This document shows, piece by piece, positions 1-8,338 of a stretch of 64,000 bases of DNA. The number at the start of each line of letters is the position of its first letter. The first letter of the stretch is position 1. This stretch comes from UBA7672 sp963718145 (lineage in GTDB: Bacteria; Pseudomonadota; Alphaproteobacteria; Caulobacterales; Hyphomonadaceae), in assembly GCA_963718145.1 (NCBI GenBank), contig CAVQYJ010000023.1, forward strand, positions 558,001 through 622,000. Direction: 5' to 3'. The translations under genes and the position numbers were made by a program. Under the pieces are notes generated by a model. That model did not search any database, had not been told where the DNA came from, and saw nothing but the letters and a program-made list of their open reading frames with translations.

Positions 1-804
1 GCGAGCGGCAATCCCATCCTCGTTGTTCCGCAGACCACGGCCTCCAACCACAAGGGCGGCTTCCTCGCGATGGATCCGCTCAACCGCCTGCTGGTCGGGC
101 TAGGCGATGGCGGCAACACGCCCAACGCCGCGCAGGATCCCAACTCGCTGCTCGGCAAGGTGCTGCGCATCGATCCCGCTACCGACGCATTCCCCGCCGA
201 CCCTAACCGCGACTACACGATCCCGGCGGCCAATGGCTTTTCTGGTGGCGGCGGCGCTCCTGAAATCTTCTGGATGGGCCTGCGCAATCCGTTCCGCGGC
301 AGCCTCGACCTCGCCACGAACTCTGTCTTCATCGGCGATGTCGGCGAGGGAGCGATCGAGGAAGTCGACCGCGCGCTGATCACCGCCACCACCGTGCTCA
401 ACTATGGCTGGAACCGCCGCGAGGGCACGCAGCCCTTCAATGGCGGCGCGGACGATCCGAATTTCATCCGCCCGGTCGCCGAATACGCGCACGGCTCCGG
501 CGCAGACCAGGGCAATTCGGTCACCGGAGGCGTCGTCTACCGCGGCCCGGTCGATGACCTTCAGGGCCAGTACATCTTCGCGGACTTCATCTCGCGGAAC
601 ATCTGGACGATCCCGGTCGCCAGCCTGCTGACGGCCACAGCCACGACCACCACCGTGCCGAGCAGCGCCTTCACCAACCGCAACGTGGCTATGCTGCCGG
701 ACGTGGGCACGATCGACCAGATCGCCCACATCGGAACCGACGCGTCGGGCAATGTTTACTTCGTCGATCTCGGCGGAGAAATCTTCAGGATCGAAACGCC
801 CTGA
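1..804 (+). CDS. PQQ-dependent sugar dehydrogenase (GSDH-like), 3' part
   Basis: The open frame runs in from the left edge, so the N-terminus is missing; 267 codons are visible. The residues NHKGG near the start, then GLGDGG, LLGKVLRIDP, MGLRNPFR and GDVGEG, are typical of the C-terminal half of the glucose/sorbosone dehydrogenase beta-propeller, whose members oxidise sugars with PQQ, usually in the periplasm. The last residues (VYFVDLGGEIFRIETP) form the closing propeller blade and the protein stops normally at a TGA. The first in-frame ATG (position 70) is internal, not the start. Substrate cannot be inferred. It converges on the ABC exporter operon with only 15 bp between the stops. Confidence 0.85.
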   Translation, partial: ASGNPILVVPQTTASNHKGGFLAMDPLNRLLVGLGDGGNTPNAAQDPNSLLGKVLRIDPATDAFPADPNRDYTIPAANGFSGGGGAPEIFWMGLRNPFRGSLDLATNSVFIGDVGEGAIEEVDRALITATTVLNYGWNRREGTQPFNGGADDPNFIRPVAEYAHGSGADQGNSVTGGVVYRGPVDDLQGQYIFADFISRNIWTIPVASLLTATATTTTVPSSAFTNRNVAMLPDVGTIDQIAHIGTDASGNVYFVDLGGEIFRIETP

Positions 805-819
805 ACGAGGCAGCCGGCC

Positions 820-1824
820 TTACCGTTCCGCCGTCAGCGGGGCCGGCGATGCGCCGGTCTTCGCGTCGGCGGGCTTGGCGCCGTCCTTGAGGAATTTCAC
901 CAGCACGCGCTGGCCGATCAGGACATTGGCCTGGCCGGCGTCCACGACCACTTCCACGACGCGCTCGTCAGGCCGCTCGCTTGGATCGTCGGAGCGCAGC
1001 TTGCGCGAGCCCATGACGCCGGCGATGCGGACAACCTTGCCCGGATAGATCTTGTCCTGGTCCGACTCCGGCACGATCTCGACGCCCTGCCCGACCCTGA
1101 CCTGTCCAAGCGAACGCTCCTCGACTTCCGCGCGCACGATGCGCTGGTTGTCGGGCTGGAGCTGGAACATCGGGGTCACGTTGAAGGTGGAGGCGCCCGA
1201 ACCCGGATTGGCGTAGCGGCGCACCACGGTGCCGTCGGCCGGCGCGCGGATCACGTGCAGTTCGACCTGGTAGTTGGCCTCGGCAAGCTGGGCCCGGACC
1301 AGCGTGATCGAGGTCTTCTGTGCATCGAGCTGGGCGCGCAACTGCCGCGTGCGGTCGTTGGCCTGGTCATAGGCCTGCTGCGACACGGCGTTCTGGTCGA
1401 TCAGCGATTTCAGGCGTTTTTCCTCGCGCTGGGCCGCCTCGAGCTGGATTTCGATGTTGGGCACCTGAGCCTCGGCCTGGCGCAACTGCGCGGCGACGCG
1501 GTCGCGGCCGAGGCGCGAATCCTCATCGTCCTGCCGGGCGAGGACCTGGCCGATCTTCACCTTGTCGCCCTCCTGGACATAGACGTTCTTGACGATGCCC
1601 GCGGCGCGCGCGGCGATCTCGACGAGCCCGCCTTCGATATCGACCTTGCCGGCGGAGATCGCGGCATAGGGCGTGTTGACCGACTTGGGATCGACCTCCT
1701 CCTTGGAGCCTTTCGTGCCCGGCGCGGGCTTGCTGTCGAAATCCGGACGGCCGCCGCCGCAGGCGGAGAGCGCCAGGGCTGCGGCCACGGTGACGAGGAA
1801 TGCGCGGATCGGGAGGCGGGTCAT
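820..1824 (-). CDS. ABC exporter membrane-fusion (periplasmic adaptor) lipoprotein, HlyD/MacA/DevB-like
   Basis: Links the inner-membrane ABC exporter encoded upstream to an outer-membrane channel. The 334-residue protein starts with a lipoprotein signal (MTRLPIRAFLVTVA... LSAC, Cys22 as lipidation site), followed by a biotinyl-lipoyl half-motif, a long charged alpha-helical hairpin rich in Q, R, E and A, the second lipoyl half (HVIRAPADGTVV) and a beta-barrel region. I chose the ATG at 1824 because it is preceded by AGGACGA and gives a proper signal peptide; an ATG at 1869 would overlap the ATPase gene and spoil the signal. Last gene of a three-gene operon (permease, ATPase, adaptor), 13 bp after the ATPase stop. 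No outer-membrane channel gene is next to it. Confidence 0.88.
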   Translation of the reverse strand: MTRLPIRAFLVTVAAALALSACGGGRPDFDSKPAPGTKGSKEEVDPKSVNTPYAAISAGKVDIEGGLVEIAARAAGIVKNVYVQEGDKVKIGQVLARQDDEDSRLGRDRVAAQLRQAEAQVPNIEIQLEAAQREEKRLKSLIDQNAVSQQAYDQANDRTRQLRAQLDAQKTSITLVRAQLAEANYQVELHVIRAPADGTVVRRYANPGSGASTFNVTPMFQLQPDNQRIVRAEVEERSLGQVRVGQGVEIVPESDQDKIYPGKVVRIAGVMGSRKLRSDDPSERPDERVVEVVVDAGQANVLIGQRVLVKFLKDGAKPADAKTGASPAPLTAER

Positions 1825-1837
1825 GTTCTGGGTCGTC

Positions 1838-2650
1838 CTAGTGATGCAGGAACTGGGCGGGATCGGCATTCGTCGACGTGATCAGGCCGTCCTCGATGGT
1901 GATGATGCGGTCGGCGAAGCGGGCGAGGCGGCCGTCGTGCGTGACGCACAGCACGGTCGAGCCCTGCTCCTTGGCGCACTTGCGCAGCAGCGCCATGATG
2001 TTGTGGCCGTTCTCGCCATCGAGCGCCGAGGTCGGTTCGTCCGCGAAGATCAGCTTCGGCTTCTTGGCCAGCGCGCGCGCGATGGCGACACGCTGCTTCT
2101 CGCCGCCGGAGAGCTTGTCGGGCCGATTGGCGAGGCGGTGGGAAAGGCCGACATCGGTCAGCGCCTGGGTGGCGTAGGCCTTCACCTGAGCGCGCGGCAT
2201 CTTCATGAAGCCGAGCACCTGCTCGACCTGCTGCTGTGCGCTCAGCGCCGGGAAGAGGTTGAAGCCCTGGAAGATGAAGCCGCAATTGGCGAGGCGGAAC
2301 CTGTCGATCCTGCCTTTCGACTGGTTCCAGAGATCCTGGCCCAGCGCGGTCACCACGCCGCCATCGGGACGCAGGAGGCCAGAGACCGCCGCCAGCAGCG
2401 TCGACTTGCCGGAACCGGACGGGCCCATCACCAGCGCGATTTCGCCTGGCTCGACCAGCAGGTCGATGCCCTTGAGAACCTGCACTCTCGATGAGCCAGA
2501 GCGGAAGCTCTTGGTCAGCCCGCGCGCCGCGATGGCGTAGCGGGTCGCATCCTCGGGCTGCGCCTGGGCGGCCGAAACCGCCTGGGGGGTCTCGGCGTTC
2601 GCAGGCGGATCCGTATCCGTCACGCGCAGGGCGGTTGCTGTCTGGGTCAT
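1838..2650 (-). CDS. ABC transporter ATP-binding protein (MacB/LolD/DevA type)
   Basis: The 270-residue ATPase of the exporter. Walker A GPSGSGKST is at residues 76-84, the Q-loop in FIFQGFN near 126-131, the signature LSGGEKQR at 180-187 and Walker B LIFADEP at 200-206, followed by the H-loop in VTHD. About 38 residues of Pro/Ala-rich sequence precede the normal start of the fold, which is longer than usual for LolD-type subunits. Its ATG overlaps the permease stop by four bases (ATGA), implying translational coupling. The set permease-ATPase-adaptor matches the DevBCA/MacAB class of lipid, siderophore or peptide exporters; the substrate is unknown. Confidence 0.93.
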   Translation of the reverse strand: MTQTATALRVTDTDPPANAETPQAVSAAQAQPEDATRYAIAARGLTKSFRSGSSRVQVLKGIDLLVEPGEIALVMGPSGSGKSTLLAAVSGLLRPDGGVVTALGQDLWNQSKGRIDRFRLANCGFIFQGFNLFPALSAQQQVEQVLGFMKMPRAQVKAYATQALTDVGLSHRLANRPDKLSGGEKQRVAIARALAKKPKLIFADEPTSALDGENGHNIMALLRKCAKEQGSTVLCVTHDGRLARFADRIITIEDGLITSTNADPAQFLHH

Positions 2651-3774
2651 TTGAGGAGGTCCGCGGGATCGCCCTTCTTGAGGGCGCCGAGCGTCATCGC
2701 GCCCGAGACGATGGCGATCATGAGGAGGAAGAAGCCGGTCTGGGCCAGCGTCGGAATGTCGAAGCCCATCGGCACGTTGTTGGCGGCGGCGAGCGAGGCG
2801 ATGCCGGCCATCAGCGCGCCTGAGATGGCGACGCCGAACACGCCGACCCAGAGCGACAGCTCCATCACCACCTTGCGCAGGCTTCCCAGCGACACGCCGA
2901 GCGCGCGCAGGCTGGCGAATTCCTTGATGTTAGCGAGGATGGCGCCGCGCAGCGTCTGCCAGGTGATCACCACGCCGATGATCGCGCCGATGAACGACAT
3001 GAACAGGATGGCGACGAAGAAAGGCCCCTGCTTGGTCATGCCCTGCACCATGACGTCGTGCAGCTCCTGCTTGGTCCAGGCGCGGTACTGCTTGTTGGCG
3101 ATGGCGTTGAGTTCGTTGCGGACGCGCTCGGCTTCGGCCGGGTTCCTGACGCGCACCATCAGGGAGCCGAGGCGATCATTGTTGCCAAGGCCCATCAGGC
3201 GCATCGTCTGGCGCGACATGATCACATTGGTCCAGGCCATGCCGGCATAGCCTTCGACGATAAGCGCGACCGTGACGGTGCGGCCGTTGAGCGAGGCCTT
3301 GTCGCCGAGCTTCACCTTCATCTGCGCCAGGGCCGAGCGGTCAACGGCGATGTTGAACGGGACCGCCAGCACCTTGGCCATCTCCTCGGTGAAGTCGTTG
3401 GGCAGGGTGATGGCGTTGGGCTGGGGATCGATCACCATGATCGAGACGAAATTCGACTCGGTCGCGCCGGGTCCGAAGAACTGGCCGGAGGCGCCGGGCG
3501 TGTCCTGCACCTCGACGACGTCGGGATGCTGGTAGACCAGCGGCAGCACGCGGCGGGGCAGCGATCCGCTGCCGCCTGGCCCGAGGGACAGGGAGTCGGC
3601 ATCCATGACCACGATCTCGGCGCGCGAGCGGTCGATCATGACGGTGAGCGTGCCAAGCACGCCGATCAGCCAGGACGACAGCGCCAGCATCAGCACCCCG
3701 GCCAACGCAAGCGAGATGGCCGCCGCCAGGTAGCGGCGCCACTCATACAGCAGCGTCGAGAGCGCGAGGCTCAT
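2647..3774 (-). CDS. ABC transporter permease, FtsX/MacB-like (DevC type)
   Basis: Membrane subunit of the exporter, 375 residues. There is one N-terminal transmembrane helix (about residues 14-38), a large periplasmic MacB-PCD-like domain, then three C-terminal helices (about 255-280, 305-330 and 345-365) of the FtsX fold, ending LKKGDPADLLK as is common in this family. The ATG at 3774 has GGAGAG seven bases upstream. First gene of the operon. The upstream region carries a TATCG-N5-CGATA inverted repeat that may be the operator controlling the exporter. Confidence 0.9.
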   Translation of the reverse strand: MSLALSTLLYEWRRYLAAAISLALAGVLMLALSSWLIGVLGTLTVMIDRSRAEIVVMDADSLSLGPGGSGSLPRRVLPLVYQHPDVVEVQDTPGASGQFFGPGATESNFVSIMVIDPQPNAITLPNDFTEEMAKVLAVPFNIAVDRSALAQMKVKLGDKASLNGRTVTVALIVEGYAGMAWTNVIMSRQTMRLMGLGNNDRLGSLMVRVRNPAEAERVRNELNAIANKQYRAWTKQELHDVMVQGMTKQGPFFVAILFMSFIGAIIGVVITWQTLRGAILANIKEFASLRALGVSLGSLRKVVMELSLWVGVFGVAISGALMAGIASLAAANNVPMGFDIPTLAQTGFFLLMIAIVSGAMTLGALKKGDPADLLK

Positions 3775-3831
3775 ATGCGGGTCTCTCTCCGGAAACCGGC
3801 CTTCAATGTCGGAGGGTCCTGACCACCCGAA

Positions 3832-3848
3832 TTATCGATAAACGATAT
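3832..3848. promoter_or_regulatory. Inverted repeat upstream of ABC exporter operon
   Basis: TATCG-ATAAA-CGATA (3833-3847), embedded in the 10-bp palindrome TTATCGATAA (3832-3841), lies about 58 bp before the permease ATG. It is markedly AT-rich compared with its surroundings and is placed as an operator for a dimeric repressor would be. Short TATCG/CGATA half-sites resemble those of some PadR-type repressors of drug exporters, but no regulator gene is in view, so the family is a guess. Confidence 0.4.
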
Positions 3849-3943
3849 GCTCCAAGCAGGCAAGCGCTTCAAGCCCGAGGTGACAGCCCATCACCCATTT
3901 TACTCATGATCTTCTCAAGAAGGCGCTTCGATCAGTTAAATAC

Positions 3944-3959
3944 GAAACTTCGGAGTTTC
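3944..3959. terminator. Weak hairpin downstream of the response regulator gene
   Basis: GAAACT-TCGG-AGTTTC forms a six-bp stem with a stable tetraloop, 45 bp past the stop of the minus-strand response regulator gene. Read on the minus strand it is followed by GTATTTAA, so it could be a weak terminator. The remainder of 3849-4003 shows no gene. Confidence 0.3.
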
Positions 3960-4003
3960 CGTCGACAGCAATGACGAAGATTATTGGCCGAAATTCGCGG
4001 ACG

Positions 4004-4360
4004 CTAGGCGCGGGCGAACTGCCGCAGGAAGCGCTTCAGCTTCTCCTCGTCCACCGGTTTGGCGAAAACGGGGCGGTCGTGGAATCGCGGGTCGATATCC
4101 TTGATGCCCTGCCCGCTGGTGAAGGCAAACGGGACGCCCCGCGCCACGAGCGCATCGGCGACCGGCCAGGAATGATCCTTGCCGAGATTGCAGTCGAGCA
4201 GCGCAACATCGATGTGGCCGGGCGTATTCATCTCGGCCAGGGCATCGCCGACACTGGCGCAGGGGCCCGCAACCTCGCCGCCAAGGTCTTCCACCAGCAT
4301 TTCCATCGCCATAGCGATGAGCGGCTCGTCCTCGACAATCATGACCCGGAGAGAAGGCAT
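4004..4360 (-). CDS. Single-domain response regulator (CheY-like receiver)
   Basis: A 118-residue stand-alone receiver domain with no output domain. Acidic pocket residues are E10/D11, the phosphoacceptor is D56 in LLDCNLG, the switch Thr is T81 (FAFTSG) and the conserved Lys is K101 (FAKPVD). Receivers with a short FAFTSG or FATGY segment are common in alphaproteobacteria, where they act as phosphate sinks or allosteric modulators of histidine kinases. It follows the TonB receptor on the same strand by 75 bp and could be co-transcribed with it. The cognate kinase is not adjacent. Confidence 0.88.
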   Translation of the reverse strand: MPSLRVMIVEDEPLIAMAMEMLVEDLGGEVAGPCASVGDALAEMNTPGHIDVALLDCNLGKDHSWPVADALVARGVPFAFTSGQGIKDIDPRFHDRPVFAKPVDEEKLKRFLRQFARA

Positions 4361-4435
4361 ACGCGAACGTCCCGCTTATCCGATTTCAAACGTCGCCCAG
4401 CAGGGCTGGTTCCTGCAGGAAGGCATCGTTCGCTC

Positions 4436-6829
4436 CTAGAACCTGTAGTTCAGCTCTGCCGTGGCGGTTCGCTGCGGGAAGGGGTGGAAGAGGAAGTAGT
4501 CCGCGCCGAACAGGTTCTCGACGCCGACGGCCGCAGTCCAGTGCTTGTCGAGGGCAAGCGTGACGCGTGCATCCCACGTAGTGAAGCCCTCGAATCCCTG
4601 GTAGGTGTGCGAGACCGTATCCGAATTGTCGAGCGTCCCATAGGTGCGATCGACCCAGCGGCCGGCCACAGTGAATGCCCAGCGTTCGTCGGGCCGATAG
4701 GTGGCGACCAGCGTCGAGCGCCATTCTGGAACTTGCGGCGTCTGCTTGCCGACCGATGCCGGGAAAGCCGCGTTCGCCGCCGTTGTGGACTCCACGTAGG
4801 TAAGGTTGCCTGAGAGCGAGAGGCCGCGGATCAGCAAGTCGTCCTTCTCGGCAACCAGTTCGACGCCGCGGCTTTCCACCTTGCCGACATTCTGGATGTA
4901 GGTCGCCGTGATCACCGTGCCGGGCGGCAGCGCGGGTGTGGTCGAAGCAGGATCGACCAGCGCCGTCTGCGACAGGATCGCCTGCTCCAGATCCTCGGTG
5001 AACACCGACACCCTCACCTCGCCGCTCTCGAAATTGCGCGTCAGTGAGACCTCGGTCGACAGCGCCTCTTCGGGCTTGAGGTTGGGATTGGGCGACAGCG
5101 TCGTCGAGCCTGACGTCACGAGCTGGTAGAGTTCGCCGACAGTCGGGAAGCGATACGCCTTGCCGACCGAGGCCTTCGCCGACCACCCTTTCGCAAACGC
5201 CCAGGTCAGCGAGGCCTTGGGCGAGAACGCATCCGCCTTGATCTCCGGTTGGGTCACGCGCGCAGACGGCGAAGAGAAGTTGAAGCCGTCATAGCCTTTC
5301 CATGTTTCCCACCGCCCGCCGGCGATCAACATCAGGTCGTCGGACAAGCGCCACGCATCCTGCGCCCAGAGCGCAAAGGTCTGCGTCTTGCCGCGCGCCA
5401 CGCTCGACAGCGCGCCGGGAGCGCCGCCGCGCCAGTCGGTTGTGAGAAAGCGCTCGTTGGTCAGTTCGTAGCGGTCGCCATGGGCGCCGAGGCTGAACTC
5501 GTGTGCGCTCTCGCGCCCGTCCGGCCGGAACACACCTTCCGCATCAAGCGTCTTCCACCCCGTGCCGCCCATGCGCGCAATCGACCCCGCCCCGCCCGCA
5601 AGCGCCCCCGGGATCGCCACCGACGGCAGGCGCTGCTCGCTCGTGCCGTAGTCGTAGGCCGTCGCCACCAGCCGCCATTCGATCCGGTCATCCTTCGAGC
5701 CGTGGTCGAGCGATACGCTGTTGCTCCACTGCTCCTCGTTGAAGGTGTAGAGCTGGTTCGAGAAGGCGCTGGCCGCGACGGTGTAAACATAGCCGCCGAT
5801 ATTGACCGCGCCCGACCAGATGGTCGCCCCAGCCCCGTTGAGCAGATAGCTATCGGCGCTCGCCGAAGTGTCATTCGCAAATCGCCCGAGGGAATAGGCC
5901 AGGCGCGTCTCGTCAGAAATCTCCCACTGCGCCTTCAGCTTGAGGTTGTCCTGTTCCTGGTGTTCGAGTCCGCCTGCGCCCAGCACTGCGATCGGCGCGC
6001 CCGTGCGGTTGAAGCTTGAGAATGCCCCCGTGACGGCTGCGCCCGCAGCGCCCGTGGCGGCAGGGCGCACCGCCGTGACATAGGCCAGCGGCTGGCTGTC
6101 GCTCTGCGTGTGCGTGCCTGAAAGCCAGAATGACAGCGGTCCGAATGCGTTGCCGACCGACGCGCTGGCCTGCCAGGCGCCGAACTGGCCGCTTGTGGCG
6201 TACTGCTGGAAATCCTGGAGGCTGCCGGAGACGCCCGCCACGGCCTCGAACGTGTCCGGCATGCGCGTCTCGATCTCGACCACGGCGCCAATGGAATTGC
6301 CGGCATAGGCCGCCGAGAACGGCCCGTAGAGCACGTTCACAGAGGCGATTTCCTCAGGAGACACCATCCCCCATTTCGGCGAGGCGCTGGAGTTGTTGTT
6401 GCCAATGAGGGCCGACAGCAGCACGCCGTCCGCATAGATCAGGCTGCGCGCGCTCGCGCCGACGCCGGAGGTGCGCGTGGTGATCGGCGCCTGGGTGTCG
6501 CCGACATGGCGCTTGCGGACCAGGATGCTGGGGAAATAGCGCAGGGAGTCCTCGGCGTTGATCACGCTGGTCGTCACGGCGATCTCTTCCGCCGTCCGGG
6601 AGACGATAGTGGTCGGCCGCTGTTCCTGCGCCGCCTGCTCTCCCGTGACGATCACCACATCGCGCTTTTGGTCGACGTCAGGGGCCTCGTCCGCAAAGGG
6701 CGCGGGCAAGGGGCCGGATTCTTGCGCAAGGGCAGGCAATGCGAACGCGGCAAGCGCCAGCGCGGGCGCGGAAGCCGTCGCGCGCAACATGCGCGCGCGC
6801 GCTCGAAACGGTAAGGGAGAAAAAATCAT
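4436..6829 (-). CDS. TonB-dependent receptor
   Basis: A 797-residue outer-membrane receptor. A signal peptide (about residues 14-36, ending ALAQ) is followed by a TonB-box-like DVVIVTGEQ, a plug domain with RSLIYADGVLLSA and VNVLYGPFSAAYAGNSIGAVVEIET, and a 22-strand barrel with the C-terminal aromatic signature ELNYRF. Energised uptake by TonB-ExbB-ExbD is implied; no binding-site motif identifies the ligand. The ATG at 6829 is used; M14 (6790) is a possible alternative that leaves the signal peptide intact. It lies downstream of the DJ-1 gene on the same strand. Confidence 0.9.
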   Translation of the reverse strand: MIFSPLPFRARARMLRATASAPALALAAFALPALAQESGPLPAPFADEAPDVDQKRDVVIVTGEQAAQEQRPTTIVSRTAEEIAVTTSVINAEDSLRYFPSILVRKRHVGDTQAPITTRTSGVGASARSLIYADGVLLSALIGNNNSSASPKWGMVSPEEIASVNVLYGPFSAAYAGNSIGAVVEIETRMPDTFEAVAGVSGSLQDFQQYATSGQFGAWQASASVGNAFGPLSFWLSGTHTQSDSQPLAYVTAVRPAATGAAGAAVTGAFSSFNRTGAPIAVLGAGGLEHQEQDNLKLKAQWEISDETRLAYSLGRFANDTSASADSYLLNGAGATIWSGAVNIGGYVYTVAASAFSNQLYTFNEEQWSNSVSLDHGSKDDRIEWRLVATAYDYGTSEQRLPSVAIPGALAGGAGSIARMGGTGWKTLDAEGVFRPDGRESAHEFSLGAHGDRYELTNERFLTTDWRGGAPGALSSVARGKTQTFALWAQDAWRLSDDLMLIAGGRWETWKGYDGFNFSSPSARVTQPEIKADAFSPKASLTWAFAKGWSAKASVGKAYRFPTVGELYQLVTSGSTTLSPNPNLKPEEALSTEVSLTRNFESGEVRVSVFTEDLEQAILSQTALVDPASTTPALPPGTVITATYIQNVGKVESRGVELVAEKDDLLIRGLSLSGNLTYVESTTAANAAFPASVGKQTPQVPEWRSTLVATYRPDERWAFTVAGRWVDRTYGTLDNSDTVSHTYQGFEGFTTWDARVTLALDKHWTAAVGVENLFGADYFLFHPFPQRTATAELNYRF

Positions 6830-6872
6830 GAGAACTACTCTTCAATCTCGATAAGGTCGGGACCCGGTGGCA

Positions 6873-7760
6873 TCAGATGCGCTTTGCGATGGCCGCTGCT
6901 CCGGCGTTGAAACCGCCCAGCATCGATCGCATTGCGGCGGTGATCCCGGCGTCCGTGTTTTCGAGTCGGCCGCCAGTGAACGGCGGCGCGGGCGCGTACT
7001 CAGCCTGGAGCATCTGGGCCTGTGCGTAGGGCTGGCCTCGTAGCGCTGCGACAACCGCTATTCCCATGTCGAGCCCTGCGGATATTCCCGCGCCGGTAAT
7101 GATGTCTCCATCGCGAACCACACGCTCATCGATAGGCGTAGCTCCGAAGGCCTTGAGTGTGTCGCGCGCTACCCAATGGGACGTCGCCCGCTTTCCGTTG
7201 AGGAGTTTCGCTGCGGCCAGAATGAAGGAGCCCGTGCATACGCTGGTCTTGAAACGCGTCGTGTCAGCATGCGCTCGCAGAAAAGCCAGCGTGGGTTGGT
7301 GCTCCATGGCAGCAAGCGTTCCGGCCGAGCCCCCAGGCACGAAAATGACATCCAACTTCGCCGGCAGATCATCCAGACGCGCGGAGGGGACGATCGCCAG
7401 ACCTGTGTCGCTCACCACCGGCGCCAGCGATTTCTGATTGCTGACAAGGTGAACCTTGGCGCCCATCAGTCCCGAAAAAAAGAAGTGCGGACCAACGAAG
7501 TCGAGCGCGGTAAAACCCGGATAGAGCAGCATCGCTATCTGCTCCGACCCCATCATGTTGGGTATCCCGTCGGCATGGCTGCCCTGTTGCGGGTCCGGCT
7601 CGGGCGTATCGTGTGGAGCTGCTAGCGCAGCTGAAGCGAACGGAGCAGCGGCGGCGCCGACCGCAAATGCACGAAGAACGGTCCTACGATCAGGGGCGGT
7701 CGAATCTGTGTGTTTATCGGCGTCGGCCTTGGGGGCCGAACGCAAATTCGTGGAAGGCAT
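6873..7760 (-). CDS. Exported DJ-1/PfpI family protein, isonitrile hydratase-like
   Basis: The 295-residue protein has a Tat-like leader with twin arginines (DRRTVLRAF, R25-R26), a hydrophobic stretch and an AxA-type cleavage region near residue 48, then a DJ-1/PfpI domain. The nucleophile elbow is VCTGSF with Cys175, preceded by FVPGGSAG, and SHWVARDTL fits the isonitrile hydratase/GlxA N-terminal branch. There is no C-terminal AraC DNA-binding domain, so it is an enzyme-like member, not a regulator. Most DJ-1 proteins are cytoplasmic; export of this one is unusual. It precedes the TonB receptor on the same strand by 43 bp. Confidence 0.85.
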   Translation of the reverse strand: MPSTNLRSAPKADADKHTDSTAPDRRTVLRAFAVGAAAAPFASAALAAPHDTPEPDPQQGSHADGIPNMMGSEQIAMLLYPGFTALDFVGPHFFFSGLMGAKVHLVSNQKSLAPVVSDTGLAIVPSARLDDLPAKLDVIFVPGGSAGTLAAMEHQPTLAFLRAHADTTRFKTSVCTGSFILAAAKLLNGKRATSHWVARDTLKAFGATPIDERVVRDGDIITGAGISAGLDMGIAVVAALRGQPYAQAQMLQAEYAPAPPFTGGRLENTDAGITAAMRSMLGGFNAGAAAIAKRI

Positions 7761-7825
7761 GGTGTGGCTCTCGATCTGAAGCAGTTGTGAGCGCGCCGCG
7801 GCGAAGCCCGGCGCAGCGATTCAAC

Positions 7826-8233
7826 TCAGATCGAGGTGGGAGGTCCGGTCGAGGGCGGAGGCGGCGCGGACATGCCGCGGCCCGGGCGCGCGTCGCTGAC
7901 GACGGCGAAATCTATATCGTAGGAAGCGGCGAACCCCGCCGGCTCGGCAATCGCCACCGGCATCGCCGCGGCGGGCGCCGCCGCAAAGACGCACGGCGCC
8001 GGCCGGTCCTTGCCGCCGGTCTTGCCGGTCTCTGGGGCATTCACCTGCTTGCCGGTGTCGAGGTCGATGACCCTGGCGACCGACCCGCGCGAATGTCCTT
8101 CGCAGAGTTGCACGGTGAGGTAGCGGCCTTGGGCCGTTTCGGCTTCGGCCAGCATGTAGCCCGCCGGCACCACGGCGCGCACGAGCATCGCCAGCAGCGC
8201 GATTGCGCCCAGCCTTGCTCCCATGCGCTGCAT
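7826..8233 (-). CDS. DUF2946-like small membrane-anchored protein
   Basis: A 135-residue protein starting MQRMGARLGAIALLAML with the pattern AVVPAGYMLA and later VQLCEG, which resembles DUF2946 proteins: one N-terminal membrane or signal helix and a short Cys-containing periplasmic part of unknown function. The C-terminus is Pro-rich (APPPPSTGPPTS). The start is uncertain: an ATG at 8326 adds 31 residues of low-complexity sequence ahead of the hydrophobic helix, so I prefer 8233 although its Shine-Dalgarno is poor. DUF2946 genes are often near TonB receptors or copper genes; here a TonB receptor lies two genes downstream. Confidence 0.6.
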   Translation of the reverse strand: MQRMGARLGAIALLAMLVRAVVPAGYMLAEAETAQGRYLTVQLCEGHSRGSVARVIDLDTGKQVNAPETGKTGGKDRPAPCVFAAAPAAAMPVAIAEPAGFAASYDIDFAVVSDARPGRGMSAPPPPSTGPPTSI

Positions 8234-8338
8234 CCAGGTGAGGATGGCTGTCTCCCGCGTTTCCGGGGGCGAACCTAGCCAGGCCCGGCGCCGTGGCAAG
8301 TGCGCCAACCCGTCGCGACCCGTCACGAAATGGAGAGT

